Source: Nitrospirota bacterium
Lineage (GTDB): Bacteria > Nitrospirota > Thermodesulfovibrionia > Thermodesulfovibrionales > JdFR-88
Direction: 5' to 3'
NCBI GenBank assembly: GCA_021813765.1
Contig: JAKAJM010000011.1
Location: forward strand, 1 to 49,751
Length of the DNA stretch: 49,751 nt
This document shows positions 1 to 8,067 of this stretch, piece by piece; the first letter of the stretch is position 1; the number at the start of each line of letters is the position of its first letter. Made by a program: the position numbers and the translations under genes. A model generated the notes under the pieces. It did not search any database. It was not told where the DNA came from and saw nothing but the letters and a program-made list of their open reading frames with translations.

Positions 1-372
1 CAGGCCGATGTCCATTGCCGCGCGGTATGAAAGGTCAATGCACCTGCCGTCCTTGAACGGCCCCCTGTCGTTGACCGTTACCCTGGTTGAGCGGCCGTTT
101 TCCATATCCACGACCTCCAGTATTGTGCCAAACGGGAGATAAGGGTGGGCCGCTGTCCTTTTATACATATCGTATATCCTGCCCGAGGAGGTGAGCCTGC
201 CATTGAAATCGTGGCCGTACCAGGAAGCCCTGCAGGTAATCCCCTCCGGCCTTTGTATTTCCTGTTCCTTCTGCTGCACGGTGGCGCAGCCGGCTAAAAA
301 AAGGATTACCAGGAAAGACGGCAGGAAAAAGGCGAGGGCGGCCCTACAGGATATAGCGGCTGAGGTCCTCAT
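1..372 (-). CDS. rlpA: RlpA-like lipoprotein (3' end outside window)
   Basis: The visible 124 codons encode a lipoprotein signal (basic start, hydrophobic run, lipobox LAGC about residue 29-32) followed by the start of a double-psi beta-barrel domain: [16 protein letters not shown], then [10 protein letters not shown] and VTVNDRGPF. This is the RlpA pattern. RlpA proteins are outer-membrane lipoproteins; in some bacteria they are lytic transglycosylases acting on glycan strands without stem peptides. The ATG at 372 lies inside the 3' end of hslU (29-base overlap), so translation is probably coupled to hslVU. The C-terminal half, including any SPOR domain, lies beyond the left edge. The family call is firm; enzymatic activity is not shown by the visible part. 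Confidence 0.85.
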   Translation of the reverse strand, partial: MRTSAAISCRAALAFFLPSFLVILFLAGCATVQQKEQEIQRPEGITCRASWYGHDFNGRLTSSGRIYDMYKRTAAHPYLPFGTILEVVDMENGRSTRVTVNDRGPFKDGRCIDLSYRAAMDIGL

Positions 373-1684
373 CCTTCACTATCTCGGAGAGTTTTTCATC
401 CACGTAGGCCTTGTCAATGGCGAGGACGCTCTTTTGTTTTTCCGGCGCCTCGAAGGAGATGTCCTCAAGGAGCCGCTCAAGGACCGTATGAAGACGCCTG
501 GCGCCGATGTTTTCGGTTTTTTCGTTCACGGAGGCGGCTATAGAGGCTATCTCCTCCACGGCGTCGTCCTTGAACTCTATATGCACGCTCTCCGTTGCCA
601 GAAGCGCGGCGTACTGCTTTAGAAGGGCGTTGTGGGGCTCTTTCAATATTTTTATGAAATCGTCTTTTTCAAGCGGGTCGAGCTCCACGCGGATGGGAAA
701 CCGGCCCTGCAACTCCGGGATGAGGTCAGATGGCTTTGCGGTATGGAAGGCCCCCGCAGCTATGAAAAGAATATGTTCGGTCTTTACGGGGCCGTACTTG
801 GTGCTTACGGTAGAGCCCTCGACAATTGGAAGGAGATCTCTCTGGACGCCCTCCCTGGAGACATCAGGGCCATAGCCGGAGCCTTTTACCGCGATCTTGT
901 CTATCTCGTCGATAAAGACAATTCCGGACTGCTCGACCCTGTCGACCGCCTCGCGGCCCACCTTGTCCATATCTATAAGCTTGTTTGCCTCCTCATCGGT
1001 AAGCAGGACAAGGGCTTCCGGGACTTTTACCTTTCTTCTTTTCGTCTTTTCCGGCAGGAAGCTGCCCAGCATATCCTTAAGGTTTACTTCAAGCTCTTCC
1101 AGCCCCACATTTGAGACCACGCCGAAAGGCAGGGTCTTCTCCCGGACCTCGATCTCGACGTACCTGTCGTCCAGCTTGCCTTCCTTAAGCCTGGCGAGGA
1201 GTTTTTCTCTAGTCTCGCGGTGCTTTTCCCTTTCCTCATCGGTGACTGGCGCACCTCTCTGGCCTCTTGCCGGGGGGAGAAGCAAATCTATCAGCCTGTC
1301 TTCGGCGAGCTGGCGGGCGCGCTCCATCACTTTATTCAGGTGCTCCGTGCGCACCATGTTCAGGGAAGTCTCTGTGAGGTCCCTGATTATGGATTCCACA
1401 TCGCGTCCGACATAGCCCACCTCGGTGAACTTTGACGCCTCCACCTTGATAAACGGTGCGTTCACAAGCCGGGCCAGGCGCCGTGCTATCTCCGTTTTGC
1501 CGACCCCGGTGGGGCCTATCATGATGATGTTCTTTGGCAGGACCTCGTCCTTCAGCTCGGGGGAAAGGTGCTGCCTGCGCCACCTGTTCCTGAGGGCTAT
1601 GGCCACGGCACGCTTGGCCTTTTCCTGCCCGATAATATATTTGCCCAGCTCTTCTACTATCGCCCTTGGGGTAAGATTGTCCAT
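344..1684 (-). CDS. hslU: HslU, ATPase subunit of the HslUV (ClpYQ) protease
   Basis: The 446-residue length is normal for HslU. The N-terminus matches the family ([16 protein letters not shown]). Walker A is GPTGVGKT near residue 57-64, and Walker B is [10 protein letters not shown] near residue 255. The family-specific [14 protein letters not shown] pore/I-domain junction follows Walker A, a charged I-domain runs to about residue 230, and the C-terminus EDLSRYIL is the tail that inserts into HslV to activate it. HslU is a hexameric AAA+ unfoldase feeding substrates into the HslV dodecamer in the cytoplasm. The start overlaps the hslV stop by one base (TAATG), the classic hslVU arrangement. 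Nothing is truncated. Confidence 0.98.
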   Translation of the reverse strand: MDNLTPRAIVEELGKYIIGQEKAKRAVAIALRNRWRRQHLSPELKDEVLPKNIIMIGPTGVGKTEIARRLARLVNAPFIKVEASKFTEVGYVGRDVESIIRDLTETSLNMVRTEHLNKVMERARQLAEDRLIDLLLPPARGQRGAPVTDEEREKHRETREKLLARLKEGKLDDRYVEIEVREKTLPFGVVSNVGLEELEVNLKDMLGSFLPEKTKRRKVKVPEALVLLTDEEANKLIDMDKVGREAVDRVEQSGIVFIDEIDKIAVKGSGYGPDVSREGVQRDLLPIVEGSTVSTKYGPVKTEHILFIAAGAFHTAKPSDLIPELQGRFPIRVELDPLEKDDFIKILKEPHNALLKQYAALLATESVHIEFKDDAVEEIASIAASVNEKTENIGARRLHTVLERLLEDISFEAPEKQKSVLAIDKAYVDEKLSEIVKDEDLSRYIL

Positions 1685-2211
1685 TATAGTTTCTCTAAAA
1701 GTATCTGGTCGTTTGTATATATGCAGATTGAGGAGGCTATCTTCATGGCCTTGTCAACGATCTCTGTTGCGTTCAAGGCGGTATTGTCCAGAAGGGCGAT
1801 TGCGGCCGATTTCGCATACATTCCCCCCGAGCCGATGGCCGCCAGGCCGCGTTCCGGCTCAATAACGTCTCCATTGCCCGACAGGATGAAAGTGTGCTCG
1901 GTGTCCGCAACTATGAGCAGGGCCTCAAGTCTGCGCAGTACGCGGTCGGTACGCCAATCCTTCGCTAGGTCAACGGCGGCCTTCACGATATTTCCCCTTA
2001 GCGCCTCGACTTTTTCCTCAAATTTTTCAAAGAGGGTGAACGCATCGGCGGTGGCGCCAGCAAAACCGGCCAGTATCCTGCCGTCGTAAAGCTTTCTTAT
2101 TTTTTTTGCATTATGCTTGAGCACTGTGTCCCCGAGTGTTACCTGCCCGTCACAGCCGATGCAGACCTCGGACCCGCGCCTCACGCATATCACAGTTGTT
2201 CCTTTAAACAA
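1684..2211 (-). CDS. hslV: HslV, proteolytic subunit of the HslUV protease
   Basis: This is a 175-residue N-terminal-nucleophile threonine peptidase related to the proteasome beta subunit. After a four-residue leader (MFKG) the mature protein would begin at Thr-Thr (TTVICVRR), the catalytic threonine. GDGQVTLG-like sequence ([11 protein letters not shown]), [14 protein letters not shown] and [12 protein letters not shown] are family blocks. The start codon is TTG at 2211, with a GGAGGAA Shine-Dalgarno about 12 bases upstream; no in-frame ATG gives a complete N-terminus. It partners with HslU, encoded immediately downstream. The only local oddity is Cys at positions usually Ala-Gly in the CIGCDGQ segment; catalytic residues look intact. 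Confidence 0.97.
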   Translation of the reverse strand: MFKGTTVICVRRGSEVCIGCDGQVTLGDTVLKHNAKKIRKLYDGRILAGFAGATADAFTLFEKFEEKVEALRGNIVKAAVDLAKDWRTDRVLRRLEALLIVADTEHTFILSGNGDVIEPERGLAAIGSGGMYAKSAAIALLDNTALNATEIVDKAMKIASSICIYTNDQILLEKL

Positions 2212-2284
2212 ATGGTTTTTATTCCTCCGGTTTCTGGCCAGCTAAAAAGGTCCGTCAGGGCAGCCCTTCAATGCGGCATCGTTA

Positions 2285-2313
2285 AATATATCATATCAGC
2301 CTTTGCGGTACAA
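2285..2313 (-). promoter_or_regulatory. Possible sigma-70 promoter for hslVU-rlpA
   Basis: On the minus strand TTGTAC (2313-2308) and TATATT (2290-2285) are separated by 17 bases, about 75 bases upstream of the hslV TTG start. The -10 matches consensus at five of six positions and the -35 at three of six. Placement in the divergent gap supports it, but it is only a sequence match. Confidence 0.35.
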
Positions 2314-2362
2314 GATTCAAGGAATCCACCAGAAAACACTACCCAGAGTTGTCTGAAACGCC

Positions 2363-2391
2363 TTGACAGCATATAGCACAGGTGGTAAATC
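2363..2391 (+). promoter_or_regulatory. Possible sigma-70 promoter for the cytochrome gene
   Basis: A perfect TTGACA (2363-2368) is followed after 17 bases by TAAATC (2386-2391), which matches the -10 consensus poorly. It lies 55-83 bases upstream of the cytochrome ATG in the divergent intergenic region and points the right way. Confidence 0.35.
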
Positions 2392-2445
2392 TTTAATCAG
2401 GAACGGCCACCAACGCCAAATCTGAGAAATAACACCAAAGAAACC

Positions 2446-3033
2446 ATGTACATCCTTCTGGCAATAATAATGATGTTTTCAATGGGCGGCAGCGCAAGAG
2501 CGCAAAACCATTCTGCTGACACCCCGGTGGCCCAGTGCCTGAGCTGTCATCCCTTGGCCTTGCCAACGCACCCGCTTGAGTCGGGCGTATCGGTGCCTCC
2601 CTCATGGCCTGTAGGCCCTGGTGGGCAGATGATCTGTCAGACCTGCCATGACTGCAACGGGATAACATGTTATCCGAGGGAACCGGCGCCTCAATTGTGC
2701 CGCGCCTGTCACAACAACTGCTCCCAGGGGATGGCGTGCCTGATCAATTCAGCCCATATCGGAAACGCAAGCGACATCGTTAGTATCACGGACCAGTGCC
2801 TTCAGTGCCATAACAGTCAGCCCCAGGCTTTGCGGACCTCGCAGGAGGACCATCCGGTAGATATAAACTACACTACGCAGGCCGGATATAAACAGGTAAC
2901 TGACCCAAGGGTAGTGCTCTTAAACGGGAAGATCACCTGCATTACCTGCCACGACCCTTATCAGACCACCCCGGCCAGGCTGGTCATGCCGAACGATAAA
3001 AACCAATTGTGCCTTACGTGCCATGCAAAGTGA
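2446..3033 (+). CDS. Secreted six-haem c-type cytochrome
   Basis: The 195-residue protein has six CXXCH haem-attachment motifs at residues 31, 64, 85, 118, 165 and 189 (CLSCH, CQTCH, CRACH, CLQCH, CITCH, CLTCH), so six covalent haems are expected. Residues 1-19 (MYILLAIIMMFSMGGSARA) look like a Sec signal peptide, placing it in the periplasm, although the n-region has no Lys/Arg. The pattern resembles doubled-CXXCH cytochromes that shuttle electrons. Extra cysteines lie around residues 70-98 (CNGITC, CSQGMAC). An in-frame stop at 2386 rules out an upstream ATG; the ribosome site before 2446 is weak. It is not next to a recognisable oxidoreductase gene, so the electron partner is unknown. Confidence 0.85.
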   Translation: MYILLAIIMMFSMGGSARAQNHSADTPVAQCLSCHPLALPTHPLESGVSVPPSWPVGPGGQMICQTCHDCNGITCYPREPAPQLCRACHNNCSQGMACLINSAHIGNASDIVSITDQCLQCHNSQPQALRTSQEDHPVDINYTTQAGYKQVTDPRVVLLNGKITCITCHDPYQTTPARLVMPNDKNQLCLTCHAK

Positions 3034-3657
3034 AATCCTTCAAGTAAAAGTATAAAAGCGCTCCATAGAAAATTCCGACTTCTTAAACAAACATATTAAG
3101 ATAATAGGCGGAATTACGCATATTTAAAGAAGTAATTCTCTTGAGCCGGGTTTTTGGATGGCGTTTTGATGTCTTGAAATTTATTATTGTCCGGAACCCG
3201 CCACTAAATGTAAGTGGAAACACAAAAAAGTAAGTGAGAGAGGTGGCAGGCAAGACAAACTTATCAGCGTATTGGCTTTCTGCAGAAAATGCCTGGGATT
3301 CGCAATTCCTGCACGGCCATGATTCAATTAAAAATAGATGCAGAGGGGAATCCATTTTAAACATTAGTTACTGGAAAAATAGGATTTCCGCCTCAGCGAG
3401 AATAGTCTCAACGTATCTTGCACGGTATAAAATCATTTTTAAGCAGCCTGTTAGATATAAATGCGCCACTTGACTTGGCATCCCGGCAGATATGATAATT
3501 TAACATAATATATCTTATCGGACATTCCTTATCAACGAGAAATGTTAAGAATCTGTTACAAAACCGTGCCGGAGGCATGTTTCAGCATTGTGGCCTTTGC
3601 TTTTGTACGGGGATGGTCAGATTTTGAGCAAAGGGATTTTATTTTTGAATCAAGGGA
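3034..3657. other. 624-base gap without a supported gene
   Basis: This AT-rich gap lies between the cytochrome stop and the mtaB stop. Short open frames on both strands have no recognisable domain, signal peptide or good ribosome site and are not called. The only notable signal is a promoter-like pair at 3470-3499 on the plus strand. No clear intrinsic terminator was found for either flanking gene. Confidence 0.5.
3470..3499 (+). promoter_or_regulatory. Orphan promoter-like sequence
   Basis: TTGACT (3470-3475) and GATAAT (3494-3499) are separated by 18 bases, each one base from consensus. Transcription would run into the antisense side of the mtaB 3' end, where no plausible coding gene is seen. 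It could drive a small or antisense RNA, or be a chance match in AT-rich DNA. Confidence 0.25.
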
Positions 3658-4956
3658 TTATGGCTTGATTAAAGGCTTTCCGATGGCTATGTCGTGCTTT
3701 CTGCCCAGAATGCTTATATCCATACCGCTTCCGGCCGGCAAATCGCTTTGATGGCCTGTGTTTTCAATGGGAATGAGGACCTTTACATAATTGTCCGTAA
3801 TACCGGTATAGCCTGCCTGGCCGGCCTCGGGCAACTCAGGCCCTTCCTCAATTATTACATTAAATTCCTCATTTGCAAGAGAATCCATGAAGATCTCCTT
3901 TTTGCGCTGCGCCAATTCCCTTATCACCGAAGCCCTCTTTTTTTTGACTAGGCCGTCTACCTTGCCAGGAAGACAGGCGGCATCGGTCCCCGGCCGCTCC
4001 GAATACGGAAAGACGTGCATGTAAGCCAGCGGAAGCTCCTCCAGCAGCCGCATTGTGTTTCCGAATTCCTGTTCTCCCTCGCCAGGAAAACCTATGATCA
4101 CGTCAGTTCCAATTGCAATAAATGGTATTTCTGAAACCAGTTTATTAACTTTATTTGCAAAAGCTTGCGATTTATAACGCCTTTTCATTAAAGAAAGAAC
4201 TCTGTCATCACCGCTTTGAAGCGGTATATGAATGTGTCTGCAAAGGCGGCCCGTCCTCATCAGGTCGATGAGCCTGTCGTCGATCTCGTTTACTTCGAGG
4301 GAGCTCAGTCTGATGCGCCCAATCCCGGTTTCTGCAAGTATCTTTTCAACAAGTGTGGATAAGCCTGCGGATGTGCCGTAGCTGTTCCGGTAAGAAAAGA
4401 GCCCCAGATGAATTCCGGTAAGCACGACCTCCCTGTACCCGCACTCTTCCGCCTGCCGGACTCGCTCAATAACCGTCTCGGGAGCGACGCTTCTTGCAGG
4501 CCCCCTTGCCTTCCGGATTACACAGTAACTGCAGGAGAAGCTGCAGCCATCCTGTATTTTAAGGAAATGCCTGCTCCTGCCTGAGCCAGGTTTCTTAAGC
4601 GCCTCTGAAGTTGATAATTCGCTTGAACCTTCGGCTGTTATTATCTTGATTATGCTAGTTTTATCGACATTAGGGACTATCCGGATATTGCCCTTCATCT
4701 CAGCCAGGTCCGCGGCATTGAGCTCGGAATAGCATCCGGTAACTATAAGATTGGCTCCGGTCTGTACCGCCCTTCTGATGAGCTGTCTGGACTGGTAGTC
4801 GCTTTTTGAGGTGACCGAGCAGGTGTTTATGACGCAGACATCAGGTTTTTCGTCCAGAGACACTATCCGGTGGCCTGACTGGACAAGTCCGGCCTCTATA
4901 GAGGCGGTCTCGGACTGATTCACTTTGCACCCAAGGGTAAGGAGCGTTACTTTCAA
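3658..4956 (-). CDS. mtaB: MtaB, tRNA t6A37 methylthiotransferase
   Basis: This 432-residue radical-SAM methylthiotransferase has three domains. The N-terminal UPF0004 domain supplies three cluster cysteines (TLGCKVNQSE, VINTCSVT, VTGCYSEL). A radical-SAM barrel carries CSFSCSYC (CxxxCxxC). A short C-terminal TRAM-like segment follows. LGCKVNQSE rather than FGCQMN separates it from MiaB and supports the MtaB/YqeV branch, which converts t6A to ms2t6A at position 37 of ANN-decoding tRNAs. The ATG overlaps the miaB stop by four bases, so the two paralogues form one unit. MtaB and RimO-like assignments can be confused, but RimO lacks this N-terminal signature. Confidence 0.93.
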   Translation of the reverse strand: MKVTLLTLGCKVNQSETASIEAGLVQSGHRIVSLDEKPDVCVINTCSVTSKSDYQSRQLIRRAVQTGANLIVTGCYSELNAADLAEMKGNIRIVPNVDKTSIIKIITAEGSSELSTSEALKKPGSGRSRHFLKIQDGCSFSCSYCVIRKARGPARSVAPETVIERVRQAEECGYREVVLTGIHLGLFSYRNSYGTSAGLSTLVEKILAETGIGRIRLSSLEVNEIDDRLIDLMRTGRLCRHIHIPLQSGDDRVLSLMKRRYKSQAFANKVNKLVSEIPFIAIGTDVIIGFPGEGEQEFGNTMRLLEELPLAYMHVFPYSERPGTDAACLPGKVDGLVKKKRASVIRELAQRKKEIFMDSLANEEFNVIIEEGPELPEAGQAGYTGITDNYVKVLIPIENTGHQSDLPAGSGMDISILGRKHDIAIGKPLIKP

Positions 4957-6368
4957 AGGCTGATCCCGTCTTCCGGGGGTAGGCCTGCAACATTTCCTGT
5001 AAAAAGCTGTCCTTCAAGGCTGTGCAGGCCGGCTCGAATGATCCTCAGACAGACGGTCCTCCCCGGCAGCAGGTTTTCCATTTTTATTTTTTTTGCCTTT
5101 TCCAGGCCGGGTGACGGGTCAAAATTAACTATCTTGTTGGACCTTGTCCTACCGGTCAGCTTTTTTTCGTCTTTTTCACTCGTGCCTTCTACCAGGACCT
5201 CCTGGACGGTGCCTACCAGATACATGTTTTTCCGGGCAGTTATCTCATTCTGAAGGGCAAGGATGTCACTTAAGCGGCGTGCCCGTACGGCATCGGGCAC
5301 CTGTTTTTCAAAAACGGACGCGGCTGTGCCGGGTCTTGGCGAATATTTGAACGCGAATATGCCGTCATATTCAATTTCCCTCAGGGCGGTCATTGTGGCC
5401 TCGTGGTCCTCATCCGTCTCCCCCGGGAAACCAGCTATTATATCGGTTGTGATGGAGATGCCCGGCGCCTGGCGGCGAAGCTTTTCTATTTTTTCCCTGT
5501 AACCGGCGAGACTGTACCGCCTGTTCATGCGGGCAAGGATAGGGTCCGAGCCGGACTGAAGTGGCAGATGGATGTGCTCGCAGAGCTTTTTCAATGAGCC
5601 AAACGCCTGGATAAGACCGTCTGACAGGTCCCGCGGATGGGATGTCACGAACCGTATCCGCTCGATGCCATCTATGGCGTCCGCCAGCTCAAGCATGCCC
5701 GGGAAATCAAGGCCTCCGCTTAGGTAGGAGTTGACGTTCTGTCCAAGGAAAGTGACCTCTTTAAAGCCATCCGAGGCCAGGGCCTCCACTTCCCGCCGTA
5801 TGCTCTCCCACGGGCGGCAGACCTCCCTGCCCCTGGTATGGGGCACTATGCAATAGGTGCAGAAATTATCACACCCGTACATTATGGAAACCCAGGCCCC
5901 CGGTCTCTTCTTCCTTTCAGCCGGCAGCTCCATGGAGGCCAGCTCCGGATTTTCGGCAACGGATAACAGGGGCATGTCCACGCTCTTTTTGTCTTGAACA
6001 GGAACAATATCCTTGATCGCATGAAGGTTCTGAGGCCCTATGACGTAATCAATATAAGGGGCTTTTTTTAAAAGCTCTTTGCCCATCTGCTGGGCCACGC
6101 ACCCGGCCACGGCTATCCTTAAACCCGGTTTTTGCTGTTTCAGCTTCCTGATCCTGCCCAGCTCGCTCAGGAATTTCTGCTCCGCCTTTTCCCTTATGCT
6201 GCACGTATTGAAAATGACAAGGTCGGCCCCCTCCCCGTCAGACGCCTCGGAAAACCCGTTTTCCGAAAGCAAACCCGATATCTTCTCGGAATCGTGGAAG
6301 TTCATCTGGCAGCCAAATGTATGTATGTAAAACTTATGATTTTTATTTTCGTTCTTCTTCCAGTCCAT
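4953..6368 (-). CDS. miaB: MiaB, tRNA-2-methylthio-N6-isopentenyladenosine synthase
   Basis: This methylthiotransferase has the MiaB signatures FGCQMNFHDSE, FNTCSIREKAEQK and VAGCVAQQ in the N-terminal cluster domain, YGCDNFCTYCIVPHTRGRE in the radical-SAM domain, and a C-terminal TRAM domain with GRTRSNKIVNF. It methylthiolates i6A37 in UNN-decoding tRNAs. The frame is open two codons further to a TTG at 6374, but GGAGG sits only three bases from that TTG and nine bases from the ATG at 6368, so 6368 is preferred (471 residues). It precedes mtaB with a four-base overlap. The protein is complete and ordinary for the family. Confidence 0.95.
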   Translation of the reverse strand: MDWKKNENKNHKFYIHTFGCQMNFHDSEKISGLLSENGFSEASDGEGADLVIFNTCSIREKAEQKFLSELGRIRKLKQQKPGLRIAVAGCVAQQMGKELLKKAPYIDYVIGPQNLHAIKDIVPVQDKKSVDMPLLSVAENPELASMELPAERKKRPGAWVSIMYGCDNFCTYCIVPHTRGREVCRPWESIRREVEALASDGFKEVTFLGQNVNSYLSGGLDFPGMLELADAIDGIERIRFVTSHPRDLSDGLIQAFGSLKKLCEHIHLPLQSGSDPILARMNRRYSLAGYREKIEKLRRQAPGISITTDIIAGFPGETDEDHEATMTALREIEYDGIFAFKYSPRPGTAASVFEKQVPDAVRARRLSDILALQNEITARKNMYLVGTVQEVLVEGTSEKDEKKLTGRTRSNKIVNFDPSPGLEKAKKIKMENLLPGRTVCLRIIRAGLHSLEGQLFTGNVAGLPPEDGISL

Positions 6369-6374
6369 GGACAA

Positions 6375-6916
6375 AAACCTCCGTTAGAATCCCAGAATAA
6401 TATTATCCAGATAAAGGAGGTCCAAAGCAATTTTACATTATATTCCTCATATTCGTTGCGGCAGATGAAAGCCGGGCTCTCCCCGCTTTTTCCAACTCTC
6501 AGGTCCAAAAAAACCCGGAGGGTTCTTTTTGTATCACATAGAAACACCCGCATTGGATCAGCCTGTCAAAATGTATCCTTAAGTTACAAACCTTCAACTA
6601 TGGCCAATGAGAAAAGGGGCAGAAATCCCAAGACAAAAAAATCCCAAAAAAGTAAAAAAAAGGATTCCTTACTGCCTAAAGGCATTTACAGGGTATCAGG
6701 GAGGTCACCTCGCGAGCCGGCGGTCGTTCATGGCATATGCTTTGCTTATTTTAAACCGGAGATATTTACTTTCTAAAGCAAAAATAAAAAAAGAATTCTT
6801 TTATCCGGGTGATTCCTCAAAAAGATTCCGCCAACGGTATCCCGCAGAAAAATAGCGTGGAATATATATCGGGACGGCCAAAACCCAAAAAAGAAAAAAG
6901 AAAGATCCCGGAAAGG
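6375..6916. other. Long leader before the exopolysaccharide unit
   Basis: About 540 bases separate divergent miaB from the first export gene. Plus-strand open frames here (for example one ending near 6776) are Lys-rich low-complexity reading of A-runs with no domain and are not called. The region contains the sigma-54-like promoter at 6731-6746. No riboswitch or clear hairpin was recognised. Confidence 0.5.
6731..6746 (+). promoter_or_regulatory. Sigma-54 (-24/-12) promoter-like site
   Basis: TGGCATATGCTTTGCT matches the RpoN consensus TGGCAC-N5-TTGCW: the invariant GG (6732-6733) and GC (6744-6745) have the strict 12-base offset, with TGGCA and TTGCT both present. Transcription would begin near 6758, about 160 bases upstream of the OPX gene start, with room upstream for an enhancer-binding protein. 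The two bases after TGGCA deviate (TA for CG). Confidence 0.6.
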
Positions 6917-8008
6917 ATGAAAAAAATAAAAATGCTTAAACTGACAGGCAAAACAAAAATAAAGGCAAAAAAATCTAAAATTGCGGATTTCGGGCAGACC
7001 GTTTCCCGGCTCATTTGTGCGACGGTCCTATTTGCCCTGCCCGTTTTTTTTCTCCTTTCCTGTTCAAGCGGAGAGGTGCGCCCGGATAAAGTAATGCTTC
7101 AAAACAGCAAGGCTGGCAACCCGAAGGTAACCAGCTATAACCTTGGAATCGCTGCCAGGGCGGTCCGCGACGCCACATACGGTTCCAGGGACTACAAGAT
7201 AGGCCCCGAGGACCTGCTTGAGGTATCTATATTCCAGGTCAAGGAGATGACTTCAACGGTGCGCGTAAGCGGCAACGGCTATATAGGGCTTCCACTGGCT
7301 GGAAGGATCAAGGCTGGCGGACATACGGTAAGCGGACTGGAGGACGTCATCGCAAAGAAACTCGGCCGTTACCTTCAGAACCCGACTGTAAGCGTTTTCA
7401 TCAAGGAATACCGCAGCCAGCCTATTTCGGTTGTTGGAGCGGTCAAGACGCCAAAGGTCTATTATGCCAGGGGTACCACTCACCTGCTTGACGTGCTGTC
7501 CATGGCCGGAGGGCTTACGCCGACAGCCGGAAATGTCTGTATAGTGGAGCAGGTCTCGCCGGAAGGCCAGTGTATGCATAAAACGGTGATAGATCTGGAC
7601 CATCTTCTGGCTAAGGGAGATGCAAGGCTGGACATCCCTTTGGAGGCTGGTGACATAGTGGATGTCCCCGAAGGAGGGGTATTCTTTATTGATGGCGGTG
7701 TCAAGGCTCCTGGCTCTTATCAAATAAAGGGGACAACCACCCTTACTCAGGCCATAACCATGGCCAAAGGGCTTGAGTTTGAGGCCATGAAAGACAGCAT
7801 AAAGATATACAGGGACGATGGCAAGACCAAGAGGAAGGTGATACACGTGAAGTATAGCCAGATAATAAACGGCAAACGCCCTGACATAGTCCTTCAGGAC
7901 AAGGACATAATAGTTGTACCAAGGAACGGGTTCAAGGCCATCCTGAAAGGCATATCGACCAGCCTGACCTTTGGCGCTTTCAATGTCGGCAAATACTCCT
8001 TTTACTAG
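6917..8008 (+). CDS. Polysaccharide export lipoprotein, Wza/OPX family (copy 1)
   Basis: From the chosen start the protein has 363 residues. It has a long Lys-rich n-region, a hydrophobic segment (ICATVLFALPVFFLLSC) ending in a lipobox Cys, a Poly_export domain beginning near YKIGPEDLLEVSIFQV, and two SLBB domains (PISVVGAVKTPKVYYARGTT and FIDGGVKAPGSYQIKGTTT). Wza-type proteins form the outer-membrane channel for capsule or exopolysaccharide. The frame is open to 6809, but that extension is low-complexity Lys; ATGs at 6917 and 6932 follow a GGAAAGG site. It is first in a plus-strand unit with the kinase and J-domain genes, behind the sigma-54-like site. A paralogue is encoded at 16850-17899. 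Confidence 0.88.
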   Translation: MKKIKMLKLTGKTKIKAKKSKIADFGQTVSRLICATVLFALPVFFLLSCSSGEVRPDKVMLQNSKAGNPKVTSYNLGIAARAVRDATYGSRDYKIGPEDLLEVSIFQVKEMTSTVRVSGNGYIGLPLAGRIKAGGHTVSGLEDVIAKKLGRYLQNPTVSVFIKEYRSQPISVVGAVKTPKVYYARGTTHLLDVLSMAGGLTPTAGNVCIVEQVSPEGQCMHKTVIDLDHLLAKGDARLDIPLEAGDIVDVPEGGVFFIDGGVKAPGSYQIKGTTTLTQAITMAKGLEFEAMKDSIKIYRDDGKTKRKVIHVKYSQIINGKRPDIVLQDKDIIVVPRNGFKAILKGISTSLTFGAFNVGKYSFY

Positions 8009-8067
8009 TAGCTATTGGGGCTAGAAACATGCGATTTTGATCACAAAACCGGAGAGGAGACAGGGGT

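Noticed and set aside
6132-6855. Plus-strand open frames upstream of the first export gene
   Set aside because: They overlap miaB antisense or read Lys-rich A-runs, with no domain or credible ribosome site.
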